Part shown: piece by piece, positions 1 through 9,557 of the stretch
Layout: the number at the start of each line of letters is the position of its first letter
How positions within the stretch are numbered: the first letter of the stretch is position 1
Origin: Synechococcus sp. MIT S9220
GTDB taxonomy: Bacteria; Cyanobacteriota; Cyanobacteriia; PCC-6307; Cyanobiaceae
Length of the DNA: 64,000 bases
Assembly (NCBI RefSeq): GCF_014304815.1
Contig: NZ_CP047958.1
Coordinates: forward strand, 2,294,001-2,358,000
Direction: 5' to 3'
Program-made: the position numbers and the translations under genes
The notes under the pieces: generated by a model
Databases searched by the model: none
Told to the model about the DNA's origin: nothing
What the model saw: the letters and a program-made list of their open reading frames with translations, nothing else

Positions 1-758
<758 letters not shown>

Positions 759-793
759 GGCGGGTTCGGGCTTGAACAGCAGGTCCTCCAGCC

Positions 794-1207
794 ATGATCG
801 CATTTGAGCTGCCACCGACGTTGGCCGATAGCACCGACGAGCAGAGTCGCGCAGCGTTGAGACTGCGCTCCCTGGGCTGGGCCCTGATCGCAGGTCTAGC
901 GGCAGGGCTGCTCAGCCTGCCCTTCGGTGTGGATCAGGCGGTGCGATCCACCGGTTGTGGACTGTTCTACGGACTGCTGGCCTTCCATCTTTTTCGTGTG
1001 GATCCGGAGGACTCTCATCTGCAGGCTGGGCTCGTCGGAGCGGTCTGCGGGATCCGCAGTTTGGGAATGTGCCTGCCCTCCCCTTGGGCAGATGCTGATT
1101 CCCTGGCATCATTAGTGAAGGATCTCGTGATGGGGTGGCTGCCACTGATCGGCAGTTCGCTCCTGCTACACGGAACCCAACGCATGTTGTCTGCGTCGCG
1201 GCCATGA
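794..1207 (+). CDS. Conserved small membrane protein of unknown function
   Basis: The 137-residue product has hydrophobic stretches at about residues 28-46 ([18 protein letters not shown]), 52-67 and 80-94, plus one near residues 112-127, consistent with three or four membrane segments. I recognise no domain. Its stop overlaps the ATG of the SNF2 gene (ATGA at 1204-1207), so the two are probably co-transcribed and translationally coupled. That linkage and the sensible composition are the main reasons to call it real. Function is unknown; a link to the downstream helicase rests on position only. Confidence 0.75.
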   Translation: MIAFELPPTLADSTDEQSRAALRLRSLGWALIAGLAAGLLSLPFGVDQAVRSTGCGLFYGLLAFHLFRVDPEDSHLQAGLVGAVCGIRSLGMCLPSPWADADSLASLVKDLVMGWLPLIGSSLLLHGTQRMLSASRP

Positions 1208-4200
1208 GCCTGCTGCACGCCACCTGGCTTCCGGCCATTCGTACTCCCAGCAGCTCCGGTCGAGCTGCTCTGCTGGTGTGGGCTGACACCTGGCGTGTGG
1301 CCGAGCCGATGGGACCGGGCGCCACCCCCGCCATTCATCCCTTCACCCTCAGCCCTGAGGAACTTCGGTCCTTGCTCACGGAGCGTGACCTACTCCCAGA
1401 CGGAATCATTGACGCAACGGCCTGCCTGACCCTGCCCAGTCGCAGTGTTAAAGCGAAACGCAAGCGCTCAGCAGCCACAGAGACAGCCTCCGAGGACGAC
1501 CCACCGTGGTGCGGTCTGCCGCTGCAGGCCGGTGAACCGATTCCGAAGACCACCGAATGGTGGCCCTGGCAGGTGCAGGGCCTGGCCATCGAACCAATGG
1601 CTGCAACTGAGTGGCTGGCCAAGCTGCCGCTTTCCGGTCGTCATCCGGATCTAGCCGATGAACTGCGCTGGTGGAGCCACATGCAGCGCTGGGCCCTGAG
1701 CCTGGTGGCACGAGGCCGCTGGCTGCCCCAGGTGGAGCTGAGCAAGGGCGAGGGCTATCCCCACCGAGCCCGCTGGGTGCCACTGCTCAATCGGGAGGAA
1801 GACCGGCGCCGGCTGGAGGATCTGGCGGCAGGACTCCCCCTGGTTGCCACCTGTGCCCTGCCCTGGCGCGAACCAACCGGAAAACGCAGCAACCGCATGA
1901 CCCGGTTGCGACCGGAGGCGATGCGAGCCGCCAATCCCGTGGCCTGTTGTCGACCCCGCAGCGGCCGGCTGCGGGTAGCCACCCTGCTGGAAGACCTACT
2001 GGATGCCCAGCTGCGCAAAGGCTTCAGCCCTGATCAAGAAGGCCTGGACCCACTGCTCTGCGCCTGGGAAGAGGCTCTCAGCTCTGAAACCGGCGTGATC
2101 AACCTCAATGATGAGGATGCCGAGCGTTTAGCCACCGCCAGCCATCACTGGCGAGAGGGCGTGGCCGGCAATGTTGCTGCGGCACGGGCCTGCCTCGAAC
2201 TGGCTACACCGGCTGAGGGTGAAGAACTCTGGCCCCTGCGCTTCTTCCTGCAGGCGGAGTCGGACCCCACACTGAAGCTGCCGGCCAGTGCCGCATGGGC
2301 TGCAGGCCCCAAGGGTCTTCAGCTGGGAGAGATTCCCGTGGAGCATCCCAGCGAAGTGCTCCTGGAGGGCATGGGCCGAGCCTTGACGGTGTTCGAACCG
2401 ATCGAGCGAGGCCTCGAAAGCGCCACACCGGAGGCGATGCAGCTCACCCCTGCCGAAGCCTTCGTGCTGGTGCGCACGGCCGCACGTCAACTGCGCGATG
2501 TGGGTGTGGGCGTCGACCTGCCTCCGAGCCTGTCCGGCGGGCTGGCCAGCCGACTGGGACTGGCGATCAAAGCGGAACTGCCCGAGCGGTCCCGCGGCTT
2601 CACCCTGGGCGAGAGCCTCGACTGGAGCTGGGAGCTGATGATCGGCGGCGTCACGCTTACCCTGCGCGAACTGGAACGCCTGAGTGGCAAACGCAGCCCG
2701 CTGGTGCGTCACAAGGGAGCCTGGATCGAACTGCGGCCCAATGACCTCAAGAACGCTGAACGCTTCTGTGGCGCCAATCCAGAGCTCAGCCTGGACGATG
2801 CCCTGCGACTGACAGCCACCGAGGGCGACACGCTGATGCGCCTACCCGTGCATGCCTTCGATGCTGGCCCCCGGCTTCAGGGTGTCCTTGAGCAGTACCA
2901 CCAGCAGAAATCACCGGATCCACTGCCCGCACCTGAAGGATTCTGCGGACAACTGCGGCCTTATCAGGAGCGTGGGCTGGGCTGGCTCGCCTTCCTGCAC
3001 CGTTTCGACCAGGGTGCCTGCCTGGCCGATGACATGGGCCTGGGCAAAACGATCCAACTGCTGGCGTTTCTGCAACACCTCAAGGTGGAACAGGAACTGA
3101 AGAAGCCCGTACTGCTGGTGGCCCCGACATCGGTGCTGACCAACTGGAAACGGGAGGCCGCAGCCTTCACGCCTGAGCTCAACGTGCATGAGCACTACGG
3201 CCCCAAACGGCCCACAACTCTGGCTGCTCTCAAAAAGACTCTCAAAGATGTCGACCTGGTTCTCACCAGTTACGGACTGGTGCAACGGGACATCGAGCTG
3301 CTGGAGAGCTTCGACTGGCAAGGAACAGTGATCGATGAGGCTCAGGCCATCAAGAACCCGTCGGCCAAACAGAGCCAGGCCACGCGCGATCTGGCCCGCA
3401 CCCGCAAGGGCACCCGCTTTCGCATCGCCCTCACCGGTACGCCGGTGGAGAACAGGGTGAGTGAGTTGTGGGCCCTGATGGATTTCCTCAACCCCAGGGT
3501 TCTGGGTGAGGAGGAATTTTTCCGCCAGCGCTATCGCATGCCGATCGAACGCTACGGCGACATGTCGTCACTGCGTGACCTCAAGTCGCGGGTGGGACCC
3601 TTCATCCTCAGGCGCTTGAAGACCGACAAGGCGATCATCTCTGATCTGCCGGAGAAAGTGGAACTGAGCGAATGGGTCGGGCTGAGCAAGGAACAGAAAT
3701 CGCTCTATGCCAAAACCGTCGAGGACACCCTCGATGCCATTGCCCGTGCTCCGCGGGGCAAACGCCACGGACAGGTGCTGGGACTACTGACCCGCCTGAA
3801 ACAGATCTGCAACCATCCCGCCCTTGCGCTGAAGGAGAAGGACGCCAGTGAGGATTTCCTGCAACGTTCCGCGAAGCTGCAACGGCTCGAAGAGATCCTC
3901 GAAGAAGTGGTCGAGGCCGGCGACCGCGCTCTGCTCTTCACCCAGTTCGCGGAATGGGGAACATTGCTGAGGGAGTATCTGCAACGCCGCTGGCGCAGCG
4001 AAGTGCCCTTCCTTTGCGGCAGCACCAGCAAGACGGAGCGACAGGCCATGGTCGATCGTTTTCAGGAAGATCCCCGCGGACCACAACTGTTCCTGCTCTC
4101 ACTCAAGGCCGGTGGCGTGGGCCTGAACCTCACCCGGGCCAGCCATGTGTTCCACATCGATCGATGGTGGAACCCAGCGGTGGAAAACCAAGCCACAGAC

Positions 4201-4404
4201 AGGGCTTATCGGATCGGACAAACCAACCGCGTGATGGTGCACAAGTTCATCACCAGCGGCTCGGTGGAAGAAAAGATTGACCGGATGATCCGCGAGAAGT
4301 CCAGACTGGCGGAAGACATCGTGGGCTCCGGGGAGGAATGGCTCGGAGGACTCGAAATGGGCCAGCTCAAGGAGCTGGTGAGCCTGGAAGACAATCCCTC
4401 CTGA
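1204..4404 (+). CDS. SNF2-family DNA-dependent ATPase/helicase
   Basis: This is a large (1066-residue) SNF2/HepA-type protein that would use ATP to translocate on or remodel DNA-protein complexes. The C-terminal half carries both RecA-like lobes: Walker A DDMGLGKTIQ at about residues 609-618, the DEAQ box (VIDEAQAIKN) near 711, LTGTPVENRVSELW after it, and motifs V-VI (GGVGLNLTRASHV and RAYRIGQ at about 1000). The first ~550 residues match the SNF2-associated N-terminal extension common in bacterial members. The frame extends upstream to 1135, but I chose ATG 1204 because it forms an ATGA overlap with the preceding gene and begins [11 protein letters not shown], a natural N-terminus. A SWIM zinc-finger gene follows after 4 nt, a recurrent bacterial partnership. 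Confidence 0.93.
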   Translation: MSLLHATWLPAIRTPSSSGRAALLVWADTWRVAEPMGPGATPAIHPFTLSPEELRSLLTERDLLPDGIIDATACLTLPSRSVKAKRKRSAATETASEDDPPWCGLPLQAGEPIPKTTEWWPWQVQGLAIEPMAATEWLAKLPLSGRHPDLADELRWWSHMQRWALSLVARGRWLPQVELSKGEGYPHRARWVPLLNREEDRRRLEDLAAGLPLVATCALPWREPTGKRSNRMTRLRPEAMRAANPVACCRPRSGRLRVATLLEDLLDAQLRKGFSPDQEGLDPLLCAWEEALSSETGVINLNDEDAERLATASHHWREGVAGNVAAARACLELATPAEGEELWPLRFFLQAESDPTLKLPASAAWAAGPKGLQLGEIPVEHPSEVLLEGMGRALTVFEPIERGLESATPEAMQLTPAEAFVLVRTAARQLRDVGVGVDLPPSLSGGLASRLGLAIKAELPERSRGFTLGESLDWSWELMIGGVTLTLRELERLSGKRSPLVRHKGAWIELRPNDLKNAERFCGANPELSLDDALRLTATEGDTLMRLPVHAFDAGPRLQGVLEQYHQQKSPDPLPAPEGFCGQLRPYQERGLGWLAFLHRFDQGACLADDMGLGKTIQLLAFLQHLKVEQELKKPVLLVAPTSVLTNWKREAAAFTPELNVHEHYGPKRPTTLAALKKTLKDVDLVLTSYGLVQRDIELLESFDWQGTVIDEAQAIKNPSAKQSQATRDLARTRKGTRFRIALTGTPVENRVSELWALMDFLNPRVLGEEEFFRQRYRMPIERYGDMSSLRDLKSRVGPFILRRLKTDKAIISDLPEKVELSEWVGLSKEQKSLYAKTVEDTLDAIARAPRGKRHGQVLGLLTRLKQICNHPALALKEKDASEDFLQRSAKLQRLEEILEEVVEAGDRALLFTQFAEWGTLLREYLQRRWRSEVPFLCGSTSKTERQAMVDRFQEDPRGPQLFLLSLKAGGVGLNLTRASHVFHIDRWWNPAVENQATDRAYRIGQTNRVMVHKFITSGSVEEKIDRMIREKSRLAEDIVGSGEEWLGGLEMGQLKELVSLEDNPS

Positions 4405-4408
4405 CGCG

Positions 4409-5317
4409 ATGACCATCACCCCCAACAGCAGCGGCATCAACACCTCACTGAGTGACGAGGGACTCGGGCAGCAACCCTGGTGGGTTGAACAGTGGATGGA
4501 GCTGATCAACTCCTACCGCTTCAAAAAACGCCTCGAACGGGCCTGGACCTACGCCCGTGAAGGACACGTGACATCGATTCGCTTTGAAGGGCGACGCGTG
4601 CATGCCCGTGTTCAGGGAACCGATGAAGACCCCTACAAAGTGAAGCTCTGGCTTGATGTGCTGAGCGATGAGGACTGGGGCTTCGTGCTGGAAGCCCTGA
4701 CGCAAAAGGCCCGCTGGTCGGCACAGCTCCTGGCCGGAATCATGCCGGCCGACATCGAACGAGCCTTTGCGGCCAGTGGCCGCCGGCTCTTCCCCTTCAA
4801 GCTGCAGGAGGTGCGCAGTGAATGCAGCTGTCCGGATAAAGCCAATCCCTGCAAGCACATCAGTGCGGTGTACTTCCTGATGGGAGAACGCTTCAGTGAA
4901 GACCCCTTCGTGCTGTTTCAGCTGAGGGGGCGCACGCGCACGAAGCTGCTGGAAAACCTGGCAGAACACCGACTCAAGGCCCTGCAGGCCAGGGCCGATC
5001 AGGCCAAAGCTGAAAGCAAATCCATGCCACCCGCGGATGGCGGCGAGTCCAACCCGGACGACACCATCACGCCGCCGCATCCAGCGGTGCTGGACCCCAC
5101 GCTCTGGTGGCGTTACGAAGCCAACCTCGATGGTGATCTGGTGGTGATCACCCCCGCGATGGAAGGAGATACAGGCCTTGATGCAGCCGGCGATCTTCCC
5201 CTGGCTGAGGAGCCACGCTTCCCCGAATCCAGACCTCGCTTTCTGCAGCACCTACGTGATCAGGGTCAGGCCCTGGCACAGCGGGCCATGCTGGAAGCCA
5301 TGGCGGCCGGTGGCTGA
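4409..5317 (+). CDS. SWIM zinc-finger protein
   Basis: The 302-residue protein has a textbook SWIM motif CxCx6CxH (CSCPDKANPCKH) with C139, C141, C148 and H150 as likely zinc ligands. SWIM domains bind nucleic acid or protein and are often encoded beside SNF2 ATPases, as here, where the gap is 4 nt. The N-terminal ~120 residues are basic and aromatic (SYRFKKRLERAWTYAREGHV); the C-terminal third is acidic and Pro-rich. The start ATG at 4409 follows the SNF2 stop directly. It probably works with the SNF2 protein on DNA, which is inference from context. Its end overlaps the next gene by 8 nt. Confidence 0.88.
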   Translation: MTITPNSSGINTSLSDEGLGQQPWWVEQWMELINSYRFKKRLERAWTYAREGHVTSIRFEGRRVHARVQGTDEDPYKVKLWLDVLSDEDWGFVLEALTQKARWSAQLLAGIMPADIERAFAASGRRLFPFKLQEVRSECSCPDKANPCKHISAVYFLMGERFSEDPFVLFQLRGRTRTKLLENLAEHRLKALQARADQAKAESKSMPPADGGESNPDDTITPPHPAVLDPTLWWRYEANLDGDLVVITPAMEGDTGLDAAGDLPLAEEPRFPESRPRFLQHLRDQGQALAQRAMLEAMAAGG

Positions 5318-5774
5318 ATCAGCGCCCTGGCAGACGCCGGAGTCGCAGTGCCTGATCTCCAGACTGATGCTGTCTCACCAACGGGCCTTCAAGCGACCAC
5401 TGCTTGACTTGGACTGTGGAGACCCTGCAACGGACCTGTTCAGCAGCGAGATGGCGGTTCTCGCCCACGACAACAGCCATGATCCACGCCTGATTTATGC
5501 CAATGCCATCGCTCTGCGTCTGTGGGAGCGGTCTTGGCAAGAGATGATCGGCATGCCCTCCCGCTGCACCGCGGAGGAAGCGGCACGTGAGCAACGCGCT
5601 TCCGCCCTGCAACGCGCGCAAAACCAAGACGCTTTCGAGGGCTATAGCGGCGTGCGGGTGTCACGAACCGGTCAACGATTCATGATCAACAACGCAAGAA
5701 TCTGGACCCTCTGGGACGACAAAGGCCACAACTGCGGGCAGGCGGCAGCGTTCTCAAGCTGGTCCTGGCTATGA
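5310..5774 (+). CDS. MEKHLA-domain (PAS-like) protein
   Basis: The 154-residue product resembles the stand-alone MEKHLA domain, a PAS-related fold. The recognisable core is FSSEMAVLAHDNSHDPRLIY, then NAIALRLWERSWQEMIGMPS and the C-terminal GVRVSRTGQRFMINNARIW. PAS-like folds bind small ligands or partners; the ligand is not predictable. I use GTG 5310 (MAESAPWQTPE), which overlaps the SWIM gene stop at 5315-5317; longer in-frame starts would lie deep inside that gene. It is the last member of a four-gene plus-strand run of overlapping or nearly touching genes. Confidence 0.75.
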   Translation: MAESAPWQTPESQCLISRLMLSHQRAFKRPLLDLDCGDPATDLFSSEMAVLAHDNSHDPRLIYANAIALRLWERSWQEMIGMPSRCTAEEAAREQRASALQRAQNQDAFEGYSGVRVSRTGQRFMINNARIWTLWDDKGHNCGQAAAFSSWSWL

Positions 5775-5790
5775 GCGACATGCGCTAATG

Positions 5791-5842
5791 TTCGGTTGTC
5801 GCGAAAGAGATGTCGTAACAACCGAATCCGGTGGTCTAGACC
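5791..5842. promoter_or_regulatory. Inverted repeat plus palindrome upstream of hsp20
   Basis: A perfect 9-bp inverted repeat TTCGGTTGT / ACAACCGAA lies at 5791-5799 and 5818-5826 with an 18-nt spacer, followed by a perfect 10-bp palindrome GGTCTAGACC at 5833-5842. No T-tract follows, so it is not a standard terminator for the gene ending at 5774. It does not match CIRCE (TTAGCACTC-N9-GAGTGCTAA). It sits about 110-160 bp ahead of the small heat-shock gene and could be an operator or an RNA hairpin in its leader. Confidence 0.4.
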
Positions 5843-5949
5843 GAACAGAATCGGACGGTTCTCCCCCTGCTCAGAGTCAATCAGAGCGCACATATTGGCG
5901 TTGTGGGTGATGTCAACACCCCATCAACATCACTCTTCAGGAGTTACCC

Positions 5950-6363
5950 ATGATCACCCTTCGTCAGTCACCGTTTGATCTGTTCGAGCGTCTCGACCAG
6001 CAGCTTTCACAGGTCGAACGTGTACCAGCCGCCGAAATTCACGAAACCGAAGATCACTACTCCATTCGCCTGGAACTCCCCGGCGTGGCTCACGACAGCA
6101 TCGACGTCAAAGCCAGCGATCGCAGTCTCAGCGTCAGCGCTGAGCGTTTGAACCCTCAGGCCAATGCAGCCGATGAGGCCGAAGCATCGACCAACAACAC
6201 CTTGCTCAGCGAGTTTCGCTACGGCAACTGGAGCCGCAACTTTCGCTTCGCCCATTCTCTCGACCGCGACGCTCTTCGAGCCAGCTACCGCGACGGCATC
6301 CTCACGATCGAGGCGCCCAAAACCGATAACCGCACCACCGTGTCGGTGAAGGTCGAAAGCTGA
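5950..6363 (+). CDS. Small heat-shock protein, Hsp20/alpha-crystallin family
   Basis: The 137-residue chaperone should hold unfolding proteins during heat or light stress and form oligomers. An alpha-crystallin domain spans about residues 25-132: it opens with PAAEIHETEDHYSIRLELPG, includes the typical FRYGNWSRNFRF strand, and ends with YRDGILTIEAPK, the GxLxI signature (here GILTI). The ATG at 5950 has a good ribosome site (CAGGAGTT at 5938-5945). The gene is monocistronic, with its own upstream region containing inverted repeats and a strong terminator at 6402-6431. I see no CIRCE element. Cyanobacterial hspA is the closest named relative, but I do not assign the symbol. Confidence 0.93.
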   Translation: MITLRQSPFDLFERLDQQLSQVERVPAAEIHETEDHYSIRLELPGVAHDSIDVKASDRSLSVSAERLNPQANAADEAEASTNNTLLSEFRYGNWSRNFRFAHSLDRDALRASYRDGILTIEAPKTDNRTTVSVKVES

Positions 6364-6401
6364 TGACAACGCATTGAGCCTCAACCAAAAGAGAACGGTT
6401 C

Positions 6402-6431
6402 AGCCCTCTGCCAATGCAGGGGGCTTTTTTT
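6402..6431 (+). terminator. Rho-independent terminator after hsp20
   Basis: A 10-bp stem AGCCCTCTGC / GCAGGGGGCT (one G-T wobble) at 6402-6411 and 6416-6425 encloses a CAAT loop and runs into seven T residues (6425-6431). It ends the hsp20 transcript and lies before the TRAP operon. Confidence 0.9.
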
Positions 6432-6518
6432 GATTGCGAAACCAGGATCAAACCGGGGGCGATCGATAATCTTGCCCAGACAGCGTCGTCTACCAGGCGA
6501 CCAAACCAGGAGCACGTG

Positions 6519-7643
6519 ATGCAACGTCGGCAGCTGCTCCGGACCAGTGGGCAAGCGCTAGCCGCTGCAGCCGGAGCCGGAGCACTGAGCGCCTGCACGA
6601 TTCGTCGTGCTGAAAACGGTGGCAGCAGCAGCCTTCCCCAGGTGCGCTGGCGGATGGCAACAAGCTGGCCGGTTTCACTCGACACCATTTACGGAGGTGC
6701 CGAAACCATCTGTGAACAGGTGAAGGCGATGAGTGGCGGAGGGTTCACGATCGAACCGTTTGCCGCCGGTGAAATTGTTCCCGGACTTGAAGTGCTGGAT
6801 GCCGTGCAAGCCGGCTCCGTGGAATGCGGCCATACGGCCAGCTACTACTACGTGGGCAAGAATCCCGCGTTCGCCTTCGGCACTGCCGTGCCATTCGGGC
6901 TCACGGCCCAGCAACAGAATGCCTGGCTCTATCAGGGAGGCGGCAATGAAGCGATGGACGCCTTGTTCGCCGACTTCGGAGCCAAGAGCTTCCCAGCCGG
7001 CAACACCGGCGGCCAGCTGGGCGGCTGGTTCAAGCGACCTGTCGACAACCTGGCATCCCTCAAGGGTTTGAAGATGCGCATCCCAGGACTGGGAGGCAAG
7101 GTGATGGCCAGCCTGGGGGTGAATGTTCAAGTCTTGCCAGGCGGCGAGATCTATCTGGCACTGGAACGGGGAGCGATCGACGCAGCGGAGTTCACCGGCC
7201 CCTACGACGACGAAAAACTCGGACTCCCCAAAGCAGCGAAGTACTACTACTACCCAGGCTGGTGGGAACCAGGGCCAAGCCTGACCGCGCTGGTCAACCG
7301 CACGGCCTGGGAGAAATTGCCGGAGGAGTATCAGGCCATGTTCAGCACAGCCTGTTACCAGGCGAATCTGGGCATGCTCAGCAAGTACGAACAACGCAAC
7401 AGCGAGGCGCTGCTGAGGCTGCGGCGACAGGGAATCAAACTTGAGGCCTACAGCAACGACATTCTCGAAGCAGCCAAGGAAGCCACCAACGTGTTGTTTG
7501 CAGATCTGGCGGCTGACGATGCCGGCTTCCGAGATTTACTGGAACGCTGGCGGCTGTTCCAGAAAGAAACGCTGAACTGGAATCGCATCAACGAGCTGCC
7601 GCTGGCGAAGTTCAACACCAGGGCCGAGGGAGGTGAAGGATGA
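6519..7643 (+). CDS. TRAP transporter solute-binding protein (DctP/TakP type)
   Basis: This is the periplasmic receptor (374 residues) of a tripartite ATP-independent transporter. The N-terminus has twin arginines (R3-R4) and a lipobox-like LSAC ending at C26, so it is probably exported by Tat and lipid-anchored. Family hallmarks include SVECGHTASYYYVGKNPAF, the KMRIPGLGGKV segment whose Arg usually binds the ligand carboxylate, and AAEFTGPYDDEKLGL. The pattern resembles the alpha-keto-acid (TakP) and cyanobacterial glutamate (GtrC) receptors, so a carboxylate ligand is likely, but the exact one is not readable. I chose ATG 6519 over the upstream in-frame start at 6414, which lies inside the hsp20 terminator. 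It overlaps the small permease gene by 4 nt. Confidence 0.9.
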   Translation: MQRRQLLRTSGQALAAAAGAGALSACTIRRAENGGSSSLPQVRWRMATSWPVSLDTIYGGAETICEQVKAMSGGGFTIEPFAAGEIVPGLEVLDAVQAGSVECGHTASYYYVGKNPAFAFGTAVPFGLTAQQQNAWLYQGGGNEAMDALFADFGAKSFPAGNTGGQLGGWFKRPVDNLASLKGLKMRIPGLGGKVMASLGVNVQVLPGGEIYLALERGAIDAAEFTGPYDDEKLGLPKAAKYYYYPGWWEPGPSLTALVNRTAWEKLPEEYQAMFSTACYQANLGMLSKYEQRNSEALLRLRRQGIKLEAYSNDILEAAKEATNVLFADLAADDAGFRDLLERWRLFQKETLNWNRINELPLAKFNTRAEGGEG

Positions 7644-8212
7644 GCGAACCTCTCTCCGGAATGGTGCGCCTATTCGATCGCCTCAACGCCGCGGCCGCCT
7701 GGCTGGCGCGCTGGTCCGTGCTGCTAATGCTGGCCATCGGAATCTGGAACGTTGTTGGCCGCTATTTGGGCTCTGCCATCGGGATCAATCTCAGCTCCAA
7801 CGGGCTGATCGAGGCCCAGTGGTATCTCTTCGATCTGATCTTTCTGCTAGGCCTCGGCTGGACCCTACAGAAACAGGGCCACGTGCGTGTGGATGTGCTG
7901 CAGAGCCGCTGGTCACCACGCCGCCGCAACCGTCAGGAGCTCAACAGCATCCTGCTGCTCTTGCTGCCCTTCGCCTTCGGAGTGATGGCGATCTCCATTG
8001 CACCAGCGCTGCGCTCCTGGAGCATTGCCGAGATGTCGCCCGATCCAGGCGGACTGCCACGCACCTGGGTGAAATCGCTCATACCAATTGGCTTTCTGTT
8101 GTTAGGGCTGCAGGGAATCGCGGAAGCACTACGGCTGCGGCTGGCCCTCAGCAACCCCGAGGCCACCCAAGCTGCCGATGAGCAGCACCAAGAGGGAGGC
8201 ACCACGCTGTGA
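7640..8212 (+). CDS. TRAP transporter small permease (DctQ type)
   Basis: The 190-residue membrane protein is the small subunit of the TRAP transporter and would sit with DctM in the plasma membrane. Four hydrophobic segments are visible (about residues 25-43, 60-77, 96-118 and 148-168). The conserved block EAQWYLFDLIFLLGLGWTLQ followed by GHVRVDVL is the DctQ signature. The ATGA overlap with the receptor gene and a 4-nt overlap with dctM at 8209 make this a translationally coupled operon. Confidence 0.92.
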   Translation: MSEPLSGMVRLFDRLNAAAAWLARWSVLLMLAIGIWNVVGRYLGSAIGINLSSNGLIEAQWYLFDLIFLLGLGWTLQKQGHVRVDVLQSRWSPRRRNRQELNSILLLLLPFAFGVMAISIAPALRSWSIAEMSPDPGGLPRTWVKSLIPIGFLLLGLQGIAEALRLRLALSNPEATQAADEQHQEGGTTL

Positions 8213-9519
8213 TCGAAATCGAAGCCCTGGGCTGGGTGATCAGCTTTGACCCCTCGGCAGTGCTAGCTCCCGGAATGTTTTTGGCGCTGATCGTGGCGCT
8301 TCTGAGCGGATTTCCCGTCGCCTTCTGTCTTGGTGGGATTGGGGTGATCTTTGCCCTGCTGGGCATGCTCAGCGGAGAAATCGAACCGCAGTTCGTCACC
8401 GCCCTACCCCAGAGAATCTTGGGGATCATGGCCAACTTCACCCTTTTGGCCATCCCCGCTTTTGTGTTCATGGGTTCGATGCTGGAGAGCTCCGGCATCG
8501 CCGAACGGCTTCTGGAAACCATGGGCCGGCTGCTGGGACGCCTGCGCGGCGGCCTGGCGTTGGCCGTCGTTCTTGTCGGTTCACTTCTTGCGGCGACAAC
8601 CGGCGTAGTGGCAGCGACCGTGACCACCATGGGGCTGATCTCCTTGCCGGCCATGCTGCGGGCGGGATACGACAAAAGCCTCGCCACAGGTGTGATTGTG
8701 GCGTCGGGCACGCTCGGGCAGATCATCCCCCCCAGCATTGTCCTAGTGGTGCTGGGTGATCAGCTGGGCATTTCAGTCGGCGATCTCTTCATCGGAGCAC
8801 TGTTACCGGGCCTGTTGATGTCGGCCGTGTTCGCCATCTACGTGCTGTTGATCAGTGCACTCAAGCCGGAACTGGCACCCGAACTCAAACCCGAGCTCAC
8901 CGGCTCAAGCCATCCTCTGCAATTGGTGCAGTCGGTGTTGCCACCGATCGCTCTGATCGTGGCGGTGCTCGGCAGCATCTTCTTCGGCATTGCAACGCCC
9001 ACGGAAGCGGGCGTGATCGGAGCAATCGGCGCCATGGTGATGGCCATCCTGATGGGATCCACCGCCTTCAGCCTCGTGTTCCGCGGCGTGGGCGGCGATC
9101 AGCTGATTTCCGAACTGCTGCTCAACCTGCCGGGAGGGCGAGTGGGTTTCCTGGTGTTCAGCATGCTGATCATCTTCTTGCTGGGCTTTTTCATCGATTT
9201 CTTCGAAATCGCTTTCATCGCCGTGCCGCTGTTGCTTCCTGCCGCACGCCAGCTGCTGGGGCCCGAAGCGATGGTGTGGTTTGGCGTGATCATTGGCGCC
9301 AACCTGCAGACCTCCTTCCTCACACCGCCCTTCGGCTTTGCGCTGTTCTATCTGCGCGGCGTGGCTCCCGATGAAGTGAGCACGCGCGATATTTATCGGG
9401 GCGCCCTGCCGTTTGTGGGTCTGCAGGTTGCGGTTCTGGCCCTGATCATCGCGGTGCCCGGGCTGGTGGACTGGTTACCCCGCCTGGCTGGAGCCCTCAG
9501 CCCGGGTCCGATGACCTGA
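8209..9519 (+). CDS. TRAP transporter large permease (DctM type)
   Basis: The 436-residue protein is the ion-coupled translocation subunit, importing the receptor's ligand using a sodium or proton gradient. It is hydrophobic throughout, with about 12 membrane segments. Signature stretches include FPVAFCLGGIGVIFALLG, IPAFVFMGSMLESSGIAERL, VASGTLGQIIPPSIVLVVLG and TPTEAGVIGAIGAMVMA. The start is GTG 8209, overlapping the dctQ stop. Length and order (P-Q-M) are standard and no frameshift is seen. Confidence 0.95.
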   Translation: MIEIEALGWVISFDPSAVLAPGMFLALIVALLSGFPVAFCLGGIGVIFALLGMLSGEIEPQFVTALPQRILGIMANFTLLAIPAFVFMGSMLESSGIAERLLETMGRLLGRLRGGLALAVVLVGSLLAATTGVVAATVTTMGLISLPAMLRAGYDKSLATGVIVASGTLGQIIPPSIVLVVLGDQLGISVGDLFIGALLPGLLMSAVFAIYVLLISALKPELAPELKPELTGSSHPLQLVQSVLPPIALIVAVLGSIFFGIATPTEAGVIGAIGAMVMAILMGSTAFSLVFRGVGGDQLISELLLNLPGGRVGFLVFSMLIIFLLGFFIDFFEIAFIAVPLLLPAARQLLGPEAMVWFGVIIGANLQTSFLTPPFGFALFYLRGVAPDEVSTRDIYRGALPFVGLQVAVLALIIAVPGLVDWLPRLAGALSPGPMT

Positions 9520-9557
9520 AAATCTTCGTAAAGTTGGTTACAACGCGCGATTCGGTC

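Noticed and set aside
1135-1203. Upstream in-frame start for the SNF2 protein
   Set aside because: It would overlap the preceding gene by 73 bp; the ATGA junction at 1204 is the better start.
2128-2712. 194-codon minus-strand frame inside the SNF2 gene
   Set aside because: It is a shadow frame within a gene with clear helicase motifs.
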